Part shown: in pieces, positions 24,486 through 33,906 of the stretch
Layout of the letters: each line of letters begins with the position of its first letter
How positions within the stretch are numbered: the stretch's first letter is position 1
DNA from: Geobacter sp. UBA5730
GTDB lineage: Bacteria; Desulfobacterota; Desulfuromonadia; Geobacterales; Pseudopelobacteraceae
Direction of reading: 5' to 3'
Assembly (NCBI GenBank): GCA_002419465.1
Contig: DIGE01000014.1
Span: 1-64,000 of the forward strand
DNA: 64,000 nt
Position numbers and translations under genes: made by a program
The notes under the pieces: model-generated
The model's input: the letters and a program-made list of their open reading frames with translations, nothing else
Told to the model about the DNA's origin: nothing
Database searches by the model: none

Positions 24486-25490
24486 ATGGAAAAACTACCG
24501 ACATTTACGGCACTGGTGGTAGACAAGGGCGAGGACAAACAGTTCACGCGGACAATCCGGGAACGGTCCCTCGACGAGCTGCCCCCGGGTGACCTGGTGG
24601 TGCGGGTCAGCTACTCCTCCCTCAACTTCAAGGATGCCCTCTCGGCCACCGGCCACCCCGGCGTGACCCGACAGTTCCCTCACACCCCCGGCATTGATGC
24701 AGCCGGCGAAATCGTGTCATCTCAAAACGGTGCCTGGCTGCCCGGCGAACAGGTGATCGTCACCGGCTACGACCTGGGCATGGAAACCGACGGCGGCTGG
24801 GGACAGTACATCAGGATTCCGTCCGCCTGGGCAGTGCGGCTTCCCCAAGGATTGACGCTGTGGGAAGCGATGGTGATCGGCACGGCAGGCTTTACGGCTG
24901 CATTGTCTGTACTGAAGCTGGAACAGGCCGGTATACTGCCGGGGTCTGGCGATATTCTGGTAACCGGGGCCACCGGAGGGGTCGGCAGCATCGCGGTAGC
25001 CATTCTGGCCCGTGCCGGATACCGAGTGGTGGCTGCCACCGGCAAGACCGCCGATGAAACGTTTTTACGCAACCTGGGAGCTGCCGAGGTGATTCCGCGT
25101 GAGCAGGTGATCGAGGGGGTCGATCGTCCGATGATGAAAGAACGCTGGGGGGGAGTCGTGGATGTGGTCGGTGGCGAGACCCTGGCCGCGGCCATCAAAT
25201 CGACCCGCTACGGCGGTGCGGTTACCTGTTGCGGCCTGGTCGGTTCAATCGAGCTGCCGCTGAATGTCTACCCATTCATCTTGCGCGGGGTCAGTCTGAT
25301 CGGCATTGATTCGGTCAACTGCCCAACGGTAACACGCCTGCAGGTCTGGGAAAAACTGGCCGGACCCTGGAAACCGGAACAGCTGTCGACCCTGGCAACG
25401 GAGGTCAGCCTGGCTGGCCTTGAGGAGCAGATCCAGTCCATCCTGCAAGGTGGAATTCGTGGACGGGTAGTCGTAAAACAGGCCGGCTAG
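24486..25490 (+). CDS. YhdH/AcuI-type NADPH-dependent acrylyl-CoA reductase
   Basis: A 334-residue zinc-free medium-chain reductase. The YhdH/AcuI group reduces acryloyl-CoA to propionyl-CoA, removing a toxic electrophile. Landmarks: RVSYSSLNFKDALSATG, TPGIDAAGEIV, DGGWGQYIRIP and the nucleotide loop VTGATGGVGSIAVAIL. SIELPLNVYPFILRGVSLIGIDS is characteristic of the group. The ATG at 24486 has AAAGAGGG upstream. In the leader, GGTTGT-N6-ACAACC forms a possible hairpin or operator just before the gene. Confidence 0.9.
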   Translation: MEKLPTFTALVVDKGEDKQFTRTIRERSLDELPPGDLVVRVSYSSLNFKDALSATGHPGVTRQFPHTPGIDAAGEIVSSQNGAWLPGEQVIVTGYDLGMETDGGWGQYIRIPSAWAVRLPQGLTLWEAMVIGTAGFTAALSVLKLEQAGILPGSGDILVTGATGGVGSIAVAILARAGYRVVAATGKTADETFLRNLGAAEVIPREQVIEGVDRPMMKERWGGVVDVVGGETLAAAIKSTRYGGAVTCCGLVGSIELPLNVYPFILRGVSLIGIDSVNCPTVTRLQVWEKLAGPWKPEQLSTLATEVSLAGLEEQIQSILQGGIRGRVVVKQAG

Positions 25491-25609
25491 CTAGGATCGC
25501 CGAAAGAATCCAGAGCAGCAGTCCACACTATCAGTCATCATTGAGTGTATTTCAGGATACTTTGGGGTTGATATACCACGTGCTCCCCCTCCGGAATGCA
25601 GACAGCAGG

Positions 25610-26461
25610 TCAGTTTCCTGTTGCTATCTGCGGGTTTTCCAGAGTGCCGACAATCGGCAGCCGGTAAGAGCCGGGGGAGGTCTGGTAGGGCAGCATCAGC
25701 AAAAAAACTGATTTCTGTTGTTCAAGAAATTCAGCACTGGGGAGCAACTCCAGGGTGGCCTTGAGCGGGGTGGTGGCACTCAGCGGCACCAGTCCATTTA
25801 ACCGCAGATATATCCCGTCCCCCTGCAATGCCAGGTTTTCAACCTGTACGGTCTGGCCCTCAATCTTCAAGAGCCCGCGGACTTCAGGCACAGACAGGTC
25901 AGGAAGCCGAACACCGCCCAACCGTACCCCCTGTAAACGAACAGCCACAATCTTCAGCCTGACCCCCCCCTGCATGCGTTCGCCCAGTTTCCCCATCTGG
26001 AGATCAAGCTGGGCGGTTCCCTGCAGGGGCGCCCCAAGCCGGACAGTGATGCCAGGGACCGTTTCAAGCTGGAGGTTATTGATGACCAGCGAGCCACCCT
26101 GACTTTTCTGCGGGTACATGGTCAGGTTGCCGGAGAGCTCCCCACTGTTGATCCGGCCGTTGACGGAACCACGCACCCTGCCGATCAGCAGCGGCAACAG
26201 CTGCAGATCCACAGACAGGTGATCAAACGTGCACCAGATTCCCTTTGCATCATGCATCGCAAGAGTGGTGGCGTACAAGCCGACAGGGAACCGTTTTCCC
26301 ACCCGTGTGGCCTTCATGCTCAACCCCTGTGAAGCGAGCAGGCCTTGCAGGCTCTGCTGATACACCTTGGCGGGAATCAGGTGAAAGGTCAGCAGGGGGA
26401 GCATCAGCAGGCCGACAACACCCACCAGTGCGACCCGCCACCTTGAGAAGCAGAGACTCAC
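25610..26461 (-). CDS. gspN: type II secretion system protein GspN
   Basis: A 283-residue inner-membrane protein of the GspN type: an N-terminal span (VALVGVVGLLMLPLLTF), then a long beta-rich periplasmic domain related to AsmA-like folds. Identification rests on size, topology and its place at the end of the gsp operon. Its start overlaps gspM by four bases. GspN is present in only some type II systems and its job is unsettled. It converges with the reductase gene across 119 bases in which I see no clear terminator. Confidence 0.85.
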   Translation of the reverse strand: MSLCFSRWRVALVGVVGLLMLPLLTFHLIPAKVYQQSLQGLLASQGLSMKATRVGKRFPVGLYATTLAMHDAKGIWCTFDHLSVDLQLLPLLIGRVRGSVNGRINSGELSGNLTMYPQKSQGGSLVINNLQLETVPGITVRLGAPLQGTAQLDLQMGKLGERMQGGVRLKIVAVRLQGVRLGGVRLPDLSVPEVRGLLKIEGQTVQVENLALQGDGIYLRLNGLVPLSATTPLKATLELLPSAEFLEQQKSVFLLMLPYQTSPGSYRLPIVGTLENPQIATGN

Positions 26462-27009
26462 CGCTGTCCCTGAGCAGCTGGCCTGAGCAGCTCGATCTGC
26501 AAGACCAGGTCGAGCTTGGCCGGGTCGCCAAAACGACTTCTGATGGAGGCTTTGCTGACCGTCACCGGCTTCGACCCCTGTTCAAGACGATACAGCAGGT
26601 TAACGGTTTCATTTAGAGAGAGCCCACTCAGCGTCACCTCAGCCCCGTCTTCGATCAGTGCCCCACGTTCTTTGCGCGGCAGCGGTTTTGATTGCATGCT
26701 CCCCTTGGGAACCATACCGGTCTGTTCAACGATCGTGGCCGGACTGTCGTTGGGAGTAACGCTGGTCATCCGGTTGGTCAGGCGTTGTGCGCCGGCGGAA
26801 GCTTCCTGGTGGCGTTGCTGTAACAGCAGCAGCTCCTTGAGCACCTGCTCCCGTGATGCCTGCACCACCCCAAGGCGGGCCACGTGGCGCGTCATGGCGC
26901 TGAAACCGAGCAACAGTAGCAGGACTACAGCGCTGGCGATCATGATCAGCTTTCTGGCGCCTTCATCAAGGGCGGCATACTGGTCCCGTAGGTTTGTCAG
27001 CAGGTTCAT
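26458..27009 (-). CDS. gspM: type II secretion system protein GspM
   Basis: A 183-residue bitopic inner-membrane protein: short cytosolic N-terminus, one span (LIMIASAVVLLLLLGFSAM), a coiled coil, and a periplasmic ferredoxin-like domain from about residue 110 (EVTLSGLSLNETVNLLYRLE...). GspM binds GspL and helps hold the assembly platform together. It overlaps gspL and gspN by four bases on each side, the tight coupling expected for subunits made in fixed ratio. Confidence 0.92.
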   Translation of the reverse strand: MNLLTNLRDQYAALDEGARKLIMIASAVVLLLLLGFSAMTRHVARLGVVQASREQVLKELLLLQQRHQEASAGAQRLTNRMTSVTPNDSPATIVEQTGMVPKGSMQSKPLPRKERGALIEDGAEVTLSGLSLNETVNLLYRLEQGSKPVTVSKASIRSRFGDPAKLDLVLQIELLRPAAQGQR

Positions 27010-28295
27010 GGTTGTGTACTCCCCCGTTTGCCTTTCAGCACAAACAGCGTCGTTGCACCAGGCCGATTCGTCAATGCAGGCTGTTCAACGGTCCAGCCGG
27101 CTTCAGAAACCTTCCGTGACAGAGCGGTAACGGCAGTCGCATCCAGGGTATCACCCTTGAGCTGAAAACGCTCAGTATCGAGTTCAACCTCACTAAAACC
27201 GATGATTTTTTCATCCTTTGACTGGGCTACCAGGGTGAGAAATGCCAGGGTTGCGTTGCCTGAGCCCCCTTGCTGAAGACGGCGAATCTCAGCCTTCAGT
27301 TCAGCTACCTCATCAACCGCCTTGGTTCTTGTCGGAAAAACCGTGCGATAGATCGTGGCTATCGAACGGTTTGTCGCAGTGATGTCGCGAGCCAGCAGGT
27401 GCCAGCGCAGGCTTGTTTCAGCGAACAGCAGCAGTAGCACCACCGCTCCCAGGATCAGCGGTGTGCGGAACTGTCTGACCAGATGCGAGCGTTTTCCCGA
27501 CCAGGCCAGAGGGCCAGTGCGCAGATTGAAGATCTCGCCGGAACAGTAGGCCATCGCGGTAGCCAGGGGTGAGATCAGGACATTGGCCGGCAGGTCGCCA
27601 CTGCCCTGTTGTCCGGCAAGCTGCTCCGGCAGGAGCAACAGCTGTTCTCCTGGCAGCGGATCACCTTCAAGGCGGTACACGGTTTCCACCGTAACCCCCT
27701 TGCCAAGCTCCACGGCTGCCAGGGTGCGTGAAAGTGCCGTTGCATCGGTTTCCATCCCCCGGCAGAACACCGGCTTCCCCTGGCCACAGACCATGATGGC
27801 GGTAGCATCAACCAGGGCGATCACGCCCTGTTGCTGGGGGGGTTGCACCAGGTGCCAGGCCAGACTGGAGCAGGTGACAACTTCCGGTTCCTGCCCTGCC
27901 TCAGCCATGAGCCGGATAACCGGGGCGATTGACTGAACAGAAGCCCAACCGGCCAGCAGAGAACCATCGCTCAGCGGCAGGACATCGCAGACCAGTTCGG
28001 CGGCATCTTCTGCGATCTCTCCGGCCAGCTCCAGGGGCAGAATTGCCCGCAGTTTTTTGCGATCCTGCAGCGGCAGGCTCATCTCCCGCAGGGAGACCTG
28101 AGCCGGTGCCAGCGCCAGAATGATCCGTGTTTCCTCCCCTGGCGGCAGGGGATTTTCCTGCAAGATGCGCGTGAATTCGGCATCATCCTGAAAGCTGCGC
28201 CGATACCCTGAAACCGGCGTGAGCATCCGGCCGTTGCGTTTGAATCGGGCACAGGTGAGCATGTCACCAGTCCGTTGCACTATCTGAATAATCAT
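27006..28295 (-). CDS. gspL: type II secretion system protein GspL
   Basis: A 429-residue GspL, which recruits the ATPase GspE to the membrane. The cytosolic actin-like part (about 1-265) includes REMSLPLQDRKKLRAILPLEL, the usual PilM/GspL-like segment. One membrane span follows (LILGAVVLLLLFAET, about 280-295), then a periplasmic domain that ends with a ferredoxin-like fold. It overlaps gspM by four bases and follows gspK by 33 bases. Confidence 0.93.
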   Translation of the reverse strand: MIIQIVQRTGDMLTCARFKRNGRMLTPVSGYRRSFQDDAEFTRILQENPLPPGEETRIILALAPAQVSLREMSLPLQDRKKLRAILPLELAGEIAEDAAELVCDVLPLSDGSLLAGWASVQSIAPVIRLMAEAGQEPEVVTCSSLAWHLVQPPQQQGVIALVDATAIMVCGQGKPVFCRGMETDATALSRTLAAVELGKGVTVETVYRLEGDPLPGEQLLLLPEQLAGQQGSGDLPANVLISPLATAMAYCSGEIFNLRTGPLAWSGKRSHLVRQFRTPLILGAVVLLLLFAETSLRWHLLARDITATNRSIATIYRTVFPTRTKAVDEVAELKAEIRRLQQGGSGNATLAFLTLVAQSKDEKIIGFSEVELDTERFQLKGDTLDATAVTALSRKVSEAGWTVEQPALTNRPGATTLFVLKGKRGSTQP

Positions 28296-28328
28296 GATGC
28301 GTTGTCTCCGCTATCGGCGTCTGTTCGG

Positions 28329-29258
28329 TTAATACTCTCGCCAGTACAGGATGGATGGTTCAGCCCCGCCATTGATCCGTGAAACCACTTCAATAGCGCG
28401 TGAAGATCCGTTGACGATCCCTTCCGCCCTAATGCGATACACCGTCCCCTTCACGCTGATTCTGGTCAGCAGGGTCGTGGTTATCTGCTCCATACCGGGC
28501 ACCTGGGCCAGCTCTGCCGGGTAGCGGAAAGGTGTTTCCGTACGGTGTGCGATAATCCGGTCGGCCAGCGCCACGGTTATCCGGTCATCCAGGGCCACCA
28601 GCAGCTCACGGGGGGCGGTGTTGATATTGATCGTCGCTGCCGGCGCTCCCGCCGGCTGATCTCCGTACACCGTCACAAAGGGACGCAATTGATCAAACAG
28701 CTCAGCCACCCCTCTGATCCGTCGGGCCTCCTCCAGTGTCAAAAGCGGCTTGTTCCGCGGCCGGATGGGCTGCTTACGGGCCAGATACCAGTCGGCTTCA
28801 GCTCCCCCGGGGTGGGGGGTCGCATCCTCATCAATCCAGTCGGCAATGGCGTCAATCGGGTCAGTCGGCAGCTTCAACTGCCTGAACAACCTGACCGCAA
28901 TGGCATGGTAGGCCTCATTATAGGTGCCATTGGGCAGGGCCAGCACGTTCAGGTTAAGCTTGCTGTTTTCCTCTTCAATGCTGATCCTCAGTTGTCCCTG
29001 TGGGTCATCAAGCAGGATCGGCTTTGCCCAGAGATCGGTCAGCGCGGTATAGGAACGCTGAGCATGTGCTTGTTTCAGCTGTTCGTGTACCCCGGCAATC
29101 GCAGCTGCAGCAAACAGGCTGCCCTGAGTGGTGTCAACACTGCTGCGGTTCGATCCGATCTCAAGGTAGACCTCATTGATGAAAACGGTCACCAGTCCGG
29201 TTAACAGCACCACAGCCATCAGAACAATCACCAGTACAAATCCACGTTGGCTGTTCAT
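28329..29258 (-). CDS. gspK: type II secretion minor pseudopilin GspK
   Basis: A 309-residue minor pseudopilin, the tip subunit of the GspIJK complex. The prepilin site is QRG/FVLVIVLMAVVLLTG; the +5 position is not Glu, as is usual for GspK only. The large globular domain has the GspK features DPIDAIADWIDEDATP (calcium-site region) and a helix-hairpin-helix stretch, NINTAPRELLVAL. It overlaps gspJ by four bases. Confidence 0.94.
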   Translation of the reverse strand: MNSQRGFVLVIVLMAVVLLTGLVTVFINEVYLEIGSNRSSVDTTQGSLFAAAAIAGVHEQLKQAHAQRSYTALTDLWAKPILLDDPQGQLRISIEEENSKLNLNVLALPNGTYNEAYHAIAVRLFRQLKLPTDPIDAIADWIDEDATPHPGGAEADWYLARKQPIRPRNKPLLTLEEARRIRGVAELFDQLRPFVTVYGDQPAGAPAATININTAPRELLVALDDRITVALADRIIAHRTETPFRYPAELAQVPGMEQITTTLLTRISVKGTVYRIRAEGIVNGSSRAIEVVSRINGGAEPSILYWREY

Positions 29259-29869
29259 TGACCGTTTATCCGGGGGGTCGCGATAATCTGGTAGGCGACC
29301 GTTTTGTCACGGTCCCGCAGTGACAGCGTAACCCGCACCCTTGCAGGCAGCCGGCTGGTGAGGTCGGTGTCCCAGCTCCGCACCCATTTGGAACCGTCAT
29401 GACATTCCACCAGAAAGCCTTCCAGACCATCCAGAACCGTATGGTTTTTCAGGGGCAAATCTTCCTGCTGAAAAAAGTCACGGCTGCCGCGGGTCAGTCG
29501 CAAGCTGGTGGCGTCGGCCTCCTCAACCAGGTACTGCACCCGGATCTGATCTGAGATTTCACCTTCACGCGGAGGAGCCAGCGTTGTGATTGCAAGGGTT
29601 GAGGTCGGTTTACCGTAGAGATCCCGATCATCCACCTTGAAACGGAGCTGCTGGTCTGCCGGACGATACAGGACTGAAGAAAGTTCACGACGGATCAGAT
29701 CCAGAGCCGTGCGCACGGTGCGGCGCTGCTCCATATCACGGGAAGCAGCCTGATAACTGCGATTGAGCGAGAACATGGTTGTGGTAACCGCCAGCACAAT
29801 TACTAACGCAATGGCCAGCGCCACCAACAGTTCCAACAGGGTAAAACCGGCCCGGCTACTTGCGGTCAT
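29255..29869 (-). CDS. gspJ: type II secretion minor pseudopilin GspJ
   Basis: A 204-residue minor pseudopilin with prepilin site RAG/FTLLELLVALAIA (Glu at +5), followed by a beta-rich domain starting at RRTVRTALDLIRREL. It is processed by a prepilin peptidase not encoded in this window and joins GspI and GspK at the pseudopilus tip. It overlaps gspI by 14 bases and gspK by four. Confidence 0.92.
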   Translation of the reverse strand: MTASSRAGFTLLELLVALAIALVIVLAVTTTMFSLNRSYQAASRDMEQRRTVRTALDLIRRELSSVLYRPADQQLRFKVDDRDLYGKPTSTLAITTLAPPREGEISDQIRVQYLVEEADATSLRLTRGSRDFFQQEDLPLKNHTVLDGLEGFLVECHDGSKWVRSWDTDLTSRLPARVRVTLSLRDRDKTVAYQIIATPRINGQ

Positions 29870-30203
29870 AGCTCACCAAGGTGAGAGCTTCCCGCCCTGA
29901 TTGCCATGAAATGGTCAGTAAATACCGTTTCATGCCAGGAAAACTTGATTCGGTCTGCTCACGTTTCCAGGACATGGCAGGAAATTCAGGGGCAAAGGTG
30001 CCTTCGCTGGCTTGTGAGGTGATAAAACCGGGATCTTCCAGCTTTGCCCGGCCGAGCAGCAGGGCGGCCGTTGTTTCCCGGTTGCGCAGCACCAGTGACA
30101 GGTGGTGGTTAAAGGTCACCACAAGCGTCGTGACGGCTCCTGCCAGAATGGCCAGCGCTATCAGCACTTCAAGCAAGGTAAATCCGCGGTTCGAGCGTCT
30201 CAC
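29856..30203 (-). CDS. gspI: type II secretion minor pseudopilin GspI
   Basis: A 115-residue minor pseudopilin with prepilin site NRG/FTLLEVLIALAILAG (Glu at +5). GspI nucleates the tip complex with GspJ and GspK. The globular part is short, as usual for GspI. It overlaps gspH by four bases and gspJ by 14. Confidence 0.92.
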   Translation of the reverse strand: MRRSNRGFTLLEVLIALAILAGAVTTLVVTFNHHLSLVLRNRETTAALLLGRAKLEDPGFITSQASEGTFAPEFPAMSWKREQTESSFPGMKRYLLTISWQSGREALTLVSYDRK

Positions 30204-30727
30204 CGGATCATCTCCACATGGCCTTCCACCACCTTGACGGAAGCGTTGATCGGCAACGCCTGCACCGTATACTGCCCGGATCCGGTTTCCCCAAGATGCA
30301 ACACCAGCGGTTCGGAGAGCCCGCCCACACCGTAGGGGATGGTCACCGTGCCGCTGGTTACGGTACCCAGCCGCTCAGTGGTCAGTTCGGTAATCCGTGC
30401 CGAACCTGCCCCCAGCGGGTTACGCTGTAAAAAGGGGTCGTCAGGCAGATGTTCCTCGCCGGCCCCATTCAGTTGCAGCACCGTTAACTGCTGTTCATTC
30501 AGATCAATCCGCAGTCGATAGCTTTTACGGCCAGCCACGGCCCGTTCATCAAGATAACGCAGCAAGGTTGCGATATTGCGGGCAGCCATGCGGGTCTCGC
30601 CATCCTGCAAGGCTGAAAGGCGCGGCACGACCAGCGCAGCCACGCCGGCCAGTATCACCAGCACCACCACCAGCTCCAGCAGGGTAAAGCCGGATCTACT
30701 GGATATTCCAGTTACAGATGTCCGCAC
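30200..30727 (-). CDS. gspH: type II secretion minor pseudopilin GspH
   Basis: A 175-residue minor pseudopilin with prepilin site RSG/FTLLELVVVLVILAG and a beta-rich C-terminal domain. The start is uncertain. I take GTG 30727, after GAGGGCAAGG, which overlaps gspG by 32 bases and gives a normal short leader; the longest frame begins at 30817 and adds residues with no prepilin-leader character. GspH links the tip complex to the GspG shaft. Confidence 0.88.
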   Translation of the reverse strand: MRTSVTGISSRSGFTLLELVVVLVILAGVAALVVPRLSALQDGETRMAARNIATLLRYLDERAVAGRKSYRLRIDLNEQQLTVLQLNGAGEEHLPDDPFLQRNPLGAGSARITELTTERLGTVTSGTVTIPYGVGGLSEPLVLHLGETGSGQYTVQALPINASVKVVEGHVEMIR

Positions 30728-31142
30728 CCTTGCCCTCGCCCCCCTTGACACCGTCGGCCCCCAGTGAACACAGGCCATAATCGCCCTGTTCGCCGGGAGA
30801 AAGATAGATAAACTCATTTCCCCAAGGGTCCTTCGGGATGGATTTGCTTTCCAGGTAGCCTTCTGGCCGGTAATTTTGGGGAATCTGGCCGATGACCGGC
30901 TTGGTGGTCAGTGCGGAAAGCCCCTGTTCCGTGCTGGGGTAGAAGCCGCTATCCAGCTTGTAGAGTTTCAGCGCGGTTTCAAGATTACGGATCTGGAGCT
31001 TGGCATCGGTGAGCTTGGCATCATCGGTTCTGCCGATGATCTTGGGCCCCACCAGGGCGGCCAGCAGGGCCAGGATGACGATCACCACCATAATCTCAAT
31101 CAAGGTGAAGCCGCGACGGTTATTCAGTGCTGTGTGCAACAT
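30696..31142 (-). CDS. gspG: type II secretion major pseudopilin GspG
   Basis: A 148-residue major pseudopilin that forms the pseudopilus shaft. The prepilin site is RRG/FTLIEIMVVIVILALLAALVGP (Glu at +5). The C-terminal half has the GspG hallmarks DSGFYPSTEQGL, PKDPWGNEF and the calcium-site region LGADGVKGGEGKGADI. The ATG follows AGGAGGAGACC, stronger than other sites in the operon, fitting the need for many copies. Confidence 0.97.
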   Translation of the reverse strand: MLHTALNNRRGFTLIEIMVVIVILALLAALVGPKIIGRTDDAKLTDAKLQIRNLETALKLYKLDSGFYPSTEQGLSALTTKPVIGQIPQNYRPEGYLESKSIPKDPWGNEFIYLSPGEQGDYGLCSLGADGVKGGEGKGADICNWNIQ

Positions 31143-31157
31143 GGTCTCCTCCTGCAG

Positions 31158-32369
31158 TTATCTGACAAGCTGATTAAGCTGAAAAATCGGCAGCAGCACC
31201 GCCACCACCACCAGGCCCACCGTCAGCCCCATCACCAGAATCATGACCGGTTCCAGCAGGCTGACCAGACGGGTGGTGGATGATTCAAATTCACGTTCGA
31301 AACTGTGTCCCGCTGTTTCAAGATTTTCCACCAGGGTACCACTGCGCTCTCCCACGGCAATCAGATGGGTCAGCAAAGGCGGGAACAGCGCCGGGTTACT
31401 CAGGGCAGCGGAAAGCGACCCCCCTTCAGCAACCGCAACCCCGGCATTGGTAAGTGCCGTCTGGTAGGTCCGGTTCACCACCGCAGCAGAGCTGATCTCA
31501 AGTGATTTCAAAAGCGGCACGCCACTGCTCAGCAACAGTCCCAGGATGCCGGTAAAGCGGGCCAGTATCAGCGTCTGAAGCAGGCGGCCCACCAGGGGAA
31601 GCCTCACCAGCCAACGGTCTCGGGCGGCGATAACGTCAGGACGACGTATGAGCCGCCGGTACAGCCAGATCATCCCGGCAACGGCCAACGCCAGTAGCCA
31701 CCAGAACGTACGCAGGGTATTGCTGACCGCCAGCAGGGCAACCGTCAGAAACGGCAGGGTCGCCTTGCTGTCGGCAAAGATGCCGGTAATTTTGGGTATC
31801 ACAAAGGTCAGCAAAAAGAGCATCACGCCACCGCCCACCAACGCCATCAGAGCAGGATACGCCATGGCACTGCTGACGGTCCGGCGCAACTCGTCCTGTC
31901 GCTCAAGAAAGTCAGCCAGCCTGAGTAACACGCGGTCCAGAGCGCCGCCAGCTTCGCCGGCCGACACCATGGCAACGTAGTTTTCCTTGAATACCTGAGG
32001 TTCTTCCGCAAAGGCCCGCGCCAATGGCATGCCTTCGGCCAGACGGGCGGTAACCCTGGCCAGCACGGCCCGTAATTCAGGATGGCGTTCCTGCTGGTGC
32101 AGAGCCTGCAGCGCTTCGTGCAACGGTACCGATGCGGCGGTCAGGGTAGCCAGACGCCGGGTGAAGAGAGAAAGTTCCGCCACCGGAATGCGACGTCGGA
32201 AACGGCTGATCGGTCCGGTCGCCAGATCTTGCTGCTCCGGTGCGATTTCAGAGGCCAGGATGTTCTGGCTGCGCAGCTGTTCCCGGGCGGTGCGGACTGA
32301 ATCGGCCTCCAGTGTGCCGACAGCGGTACGACCGTCAGTCGTATATCCTTTATACTGGAAGGTCGACAT
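31158..32369 (-). CDS. gspF: type II secretion inner-membrane platform protein GspF
   Basis: A 403-residue polytopic membrane protein at the centre of the platform. It has two repeated cytosolic helical domains: FTRRLATLTAASVPLHEALQAL, and FTGILGLLLSSGVPLLKSL in the second half. Each is followed by hydrophobic spans, with GLTVGLVVVAVLLPIFQLN at the end. It likely couples GspE motion to pseudopilus growth. It overlaps gspE by 20 bases and is 15 bases before gspG. Confidence 0.96.
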   Translation of the reverse strand: MSTFQYKGYTTDGRTAVGTLEADSVRTAREQLRSQNILASEIAPEQQDLATGPISRFRRRIPVAELSLFTRRLATLTAASVPLHEALQALHQQERHPELRAVLARVTARLAEGMPLARAFAEEPQVFKENYVAMVSAGEAGGALDRVLLRLADFLERQDELRRTVSSAMAYPALMALVGGGVMLFLLTFVIPKITGIFADSKATLPFLTVALLAVSNTLRTFWWLLALAVAGMIWLYRRLIRRPDVIAARDRWLVRLPLVGRLLQTLILARFTGILGLLLSSGVPLLKSLEISSAAVVNRTYQTALTNAGVAVAEGGSLSAALSNPALFPPLLTHLIAVGERSGTLVENLETAGHSFEREFESSTTRLVSLLEPVMILVMGLTVGLVVVAVLLPIFQLNQLVR

Positions 32370-33906
32370 ATTCTTCCTGGGTTACCCGCAGCACCTCCTC
32401 AAGGGTGGTAATACCGGCAGTCACCTTGTCCATGCCATCATCCCGCAGGGTTCGCATACCGCGGCTTAAGGCATAGGCCTTGATCTCGTTGGTTGAAGCA
32501 CACCTGGTAATCATGCCGCACAGCTCGGCATCAACCGGTAACAGCTCGTAGATGCCGGTTCTGCCCAGTGTGCCCTGGCCGGAACAGCGCTCACAGCCCC
32601 GGCCGCGGTACAGGATTTCCGGCATCCCCGGCAGGGTTTCTTCCGGTTGGTACGCTTCCCGGCAGTGGGTGCAGATGACCCGCACCAGGCGTTGCGCCAG
32701 AATTCCGGCCAGCGATGATGCCACCATGAACGGTTCGATCCCCATATCGATCAGCCGGGTAATGGCGGTTGCAGCATCATTGGTGTGCAGGGTGGAAAGC
32801 ACCAGGTGTCCGGTCAGGGAGGCCTGCATGGAGATCTTGGCCGTCTCGGCATCCCTGATCTCACCCACCATGATAATATCGGGGTCCTGACGCAATACCG
32901 AACGCAGCCCGGCCGCAAAGGTCAGATCAATCTTGCTCTGCACCTGAATCTGACCAACACCGGGCAGTTGATATTCAATCGGATCTTCAATGGTGATGAT
33001 GTTTTTTTCCTGCCGGTTCAGGCGAGAGATGGCCGCATACAGCGTGGTGGTCTTGCCGGAACCGGTGGGACCCGTTACCAGGATGATACCGTTCGAGCGC
33101 GACAGCAACCGCTCCATGATGGTGGTGTCGCGCTCTGAGAAACCGATCGCCCCCAGCGAACGCACCCCCTGCTTGCGGTCCAGCAGACGCAGCACCGTGC
33201 GTTCGCCAAAAAAGGTCGGCACGATCGAAACCCGCACATCAACCTCATGACCGGCAACCAGCACCTTCAGGCGGCCATCCTGGGGCAGACGTTTTTCAGC
33301 AATATTCAGTGAGGCCATGATCTTGACCCGCGAGACCAGTGCTTCCTGCACCACCTTGGGCGGCTCCAGCTTCAGGTGCAGAATGCCGTCAATCCTGAAA
33401 CGCACCTCCAGGCTCCGTTCGTAGGGCTCGATATGGATATCACTGGCCCGCTCCTTGACCGCCTGAAACAGAATCGCATGCAGCAGACGGATGACCGGGG
33501 CTTCGTCGGTCAGGTCAAGCAGATCGTGGGGACGGGAAAGTTCGGTGGCTATCGTGGAGAGATCTTCGGCAATCAGGTTTTCCACCACATCACGGGCAGA
33601 CCCGGCGGTGCGCGAGTAGAGCCGGTTGATGGCGGCAAGCAGCTCTTCCTGGGGCACGACGATGCCGCTGACCGGCAAACCATACAGCTTGGCCACCTCA
33701 TCCTGGGCAAGCAGATCGGCGGGATTTCCCACCGCCACCAGCAACTGGCCGTTCTGAATGGCAAGGGGCAGCAGGCAGCGGGAACGGGCAAACGCAAGCG
33801 GCAGCCTGCTCAGCAGCGTTTCATCGGCCAGGGCATCATCAATCTGCTCCTGAAACGGCAGCCCCAAACGCTCTGCCAACCCTTGCAGATCGTGATCAGT
33901 TGCCAT
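32350..33906 (-). CDS. gspE: type II secretion ATPase GspE
   Basis: A 518-residue hexameric secretion ATPase. The N-terminal domain (about 1-130) binds GspL. The core has SDIHIEPYE, Walker A GPTGSGKTTT, the Asp box IITIEDPIEYQL, Walker B DPDIIMVGEIRD and STLHTNDA. A four-cysteine zinc loop, CTHC with a later CERC, follows about 30 residues apart. I chose ATG 33906, with CAGGAG upstream; the longer frame would run 16 residues into gspD. It overlaps gspD by 11 bases. Confidence 0.96.
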   Translation of the reverse strand: MATDHDLQGLAERLGLPFQEQIDDALADETLLSRLPLAFARSRCLLPLAIQNGQLLVAVGNPADLLAQDEVAKLYGLPVSGIVVPQEELLAAINRLYSRTAGSARDVVENLIAEDLSTIATELSRPHDLLDLTDEAPVIRLLHAILFQAVKERASDIHIEPYERSLEVRFRIDGILHLKLEPPKVVQEALVSRVKIMASLNIAEKRLPQDGRLKVLVAGHEVDVRVSIVPTFFGERTVLRLLDRKQGVRSLGAIGFSERDTTIMERLLSRSNGIILVTGPTGSGKTTTLYAAISRLNRQEKNIITIEDPIEYQLPGVGQIQVQSKIDLTFAAGLRSVLRQDPDIIMVGEIRDAETAKISMQASLTGHLVLSTLHTNDAATAITRLIDMGIEPFMVASSLAGILAQRLVRVICTHCREAYQPEETLPGMPEILYRGRGCERCSGQGTLGRTGIYELLPVDAELCGMITRCASTNEIKAYALSRGMRTLRDDGMDKVTAGITTLEEVLRVTQEEYVDLPV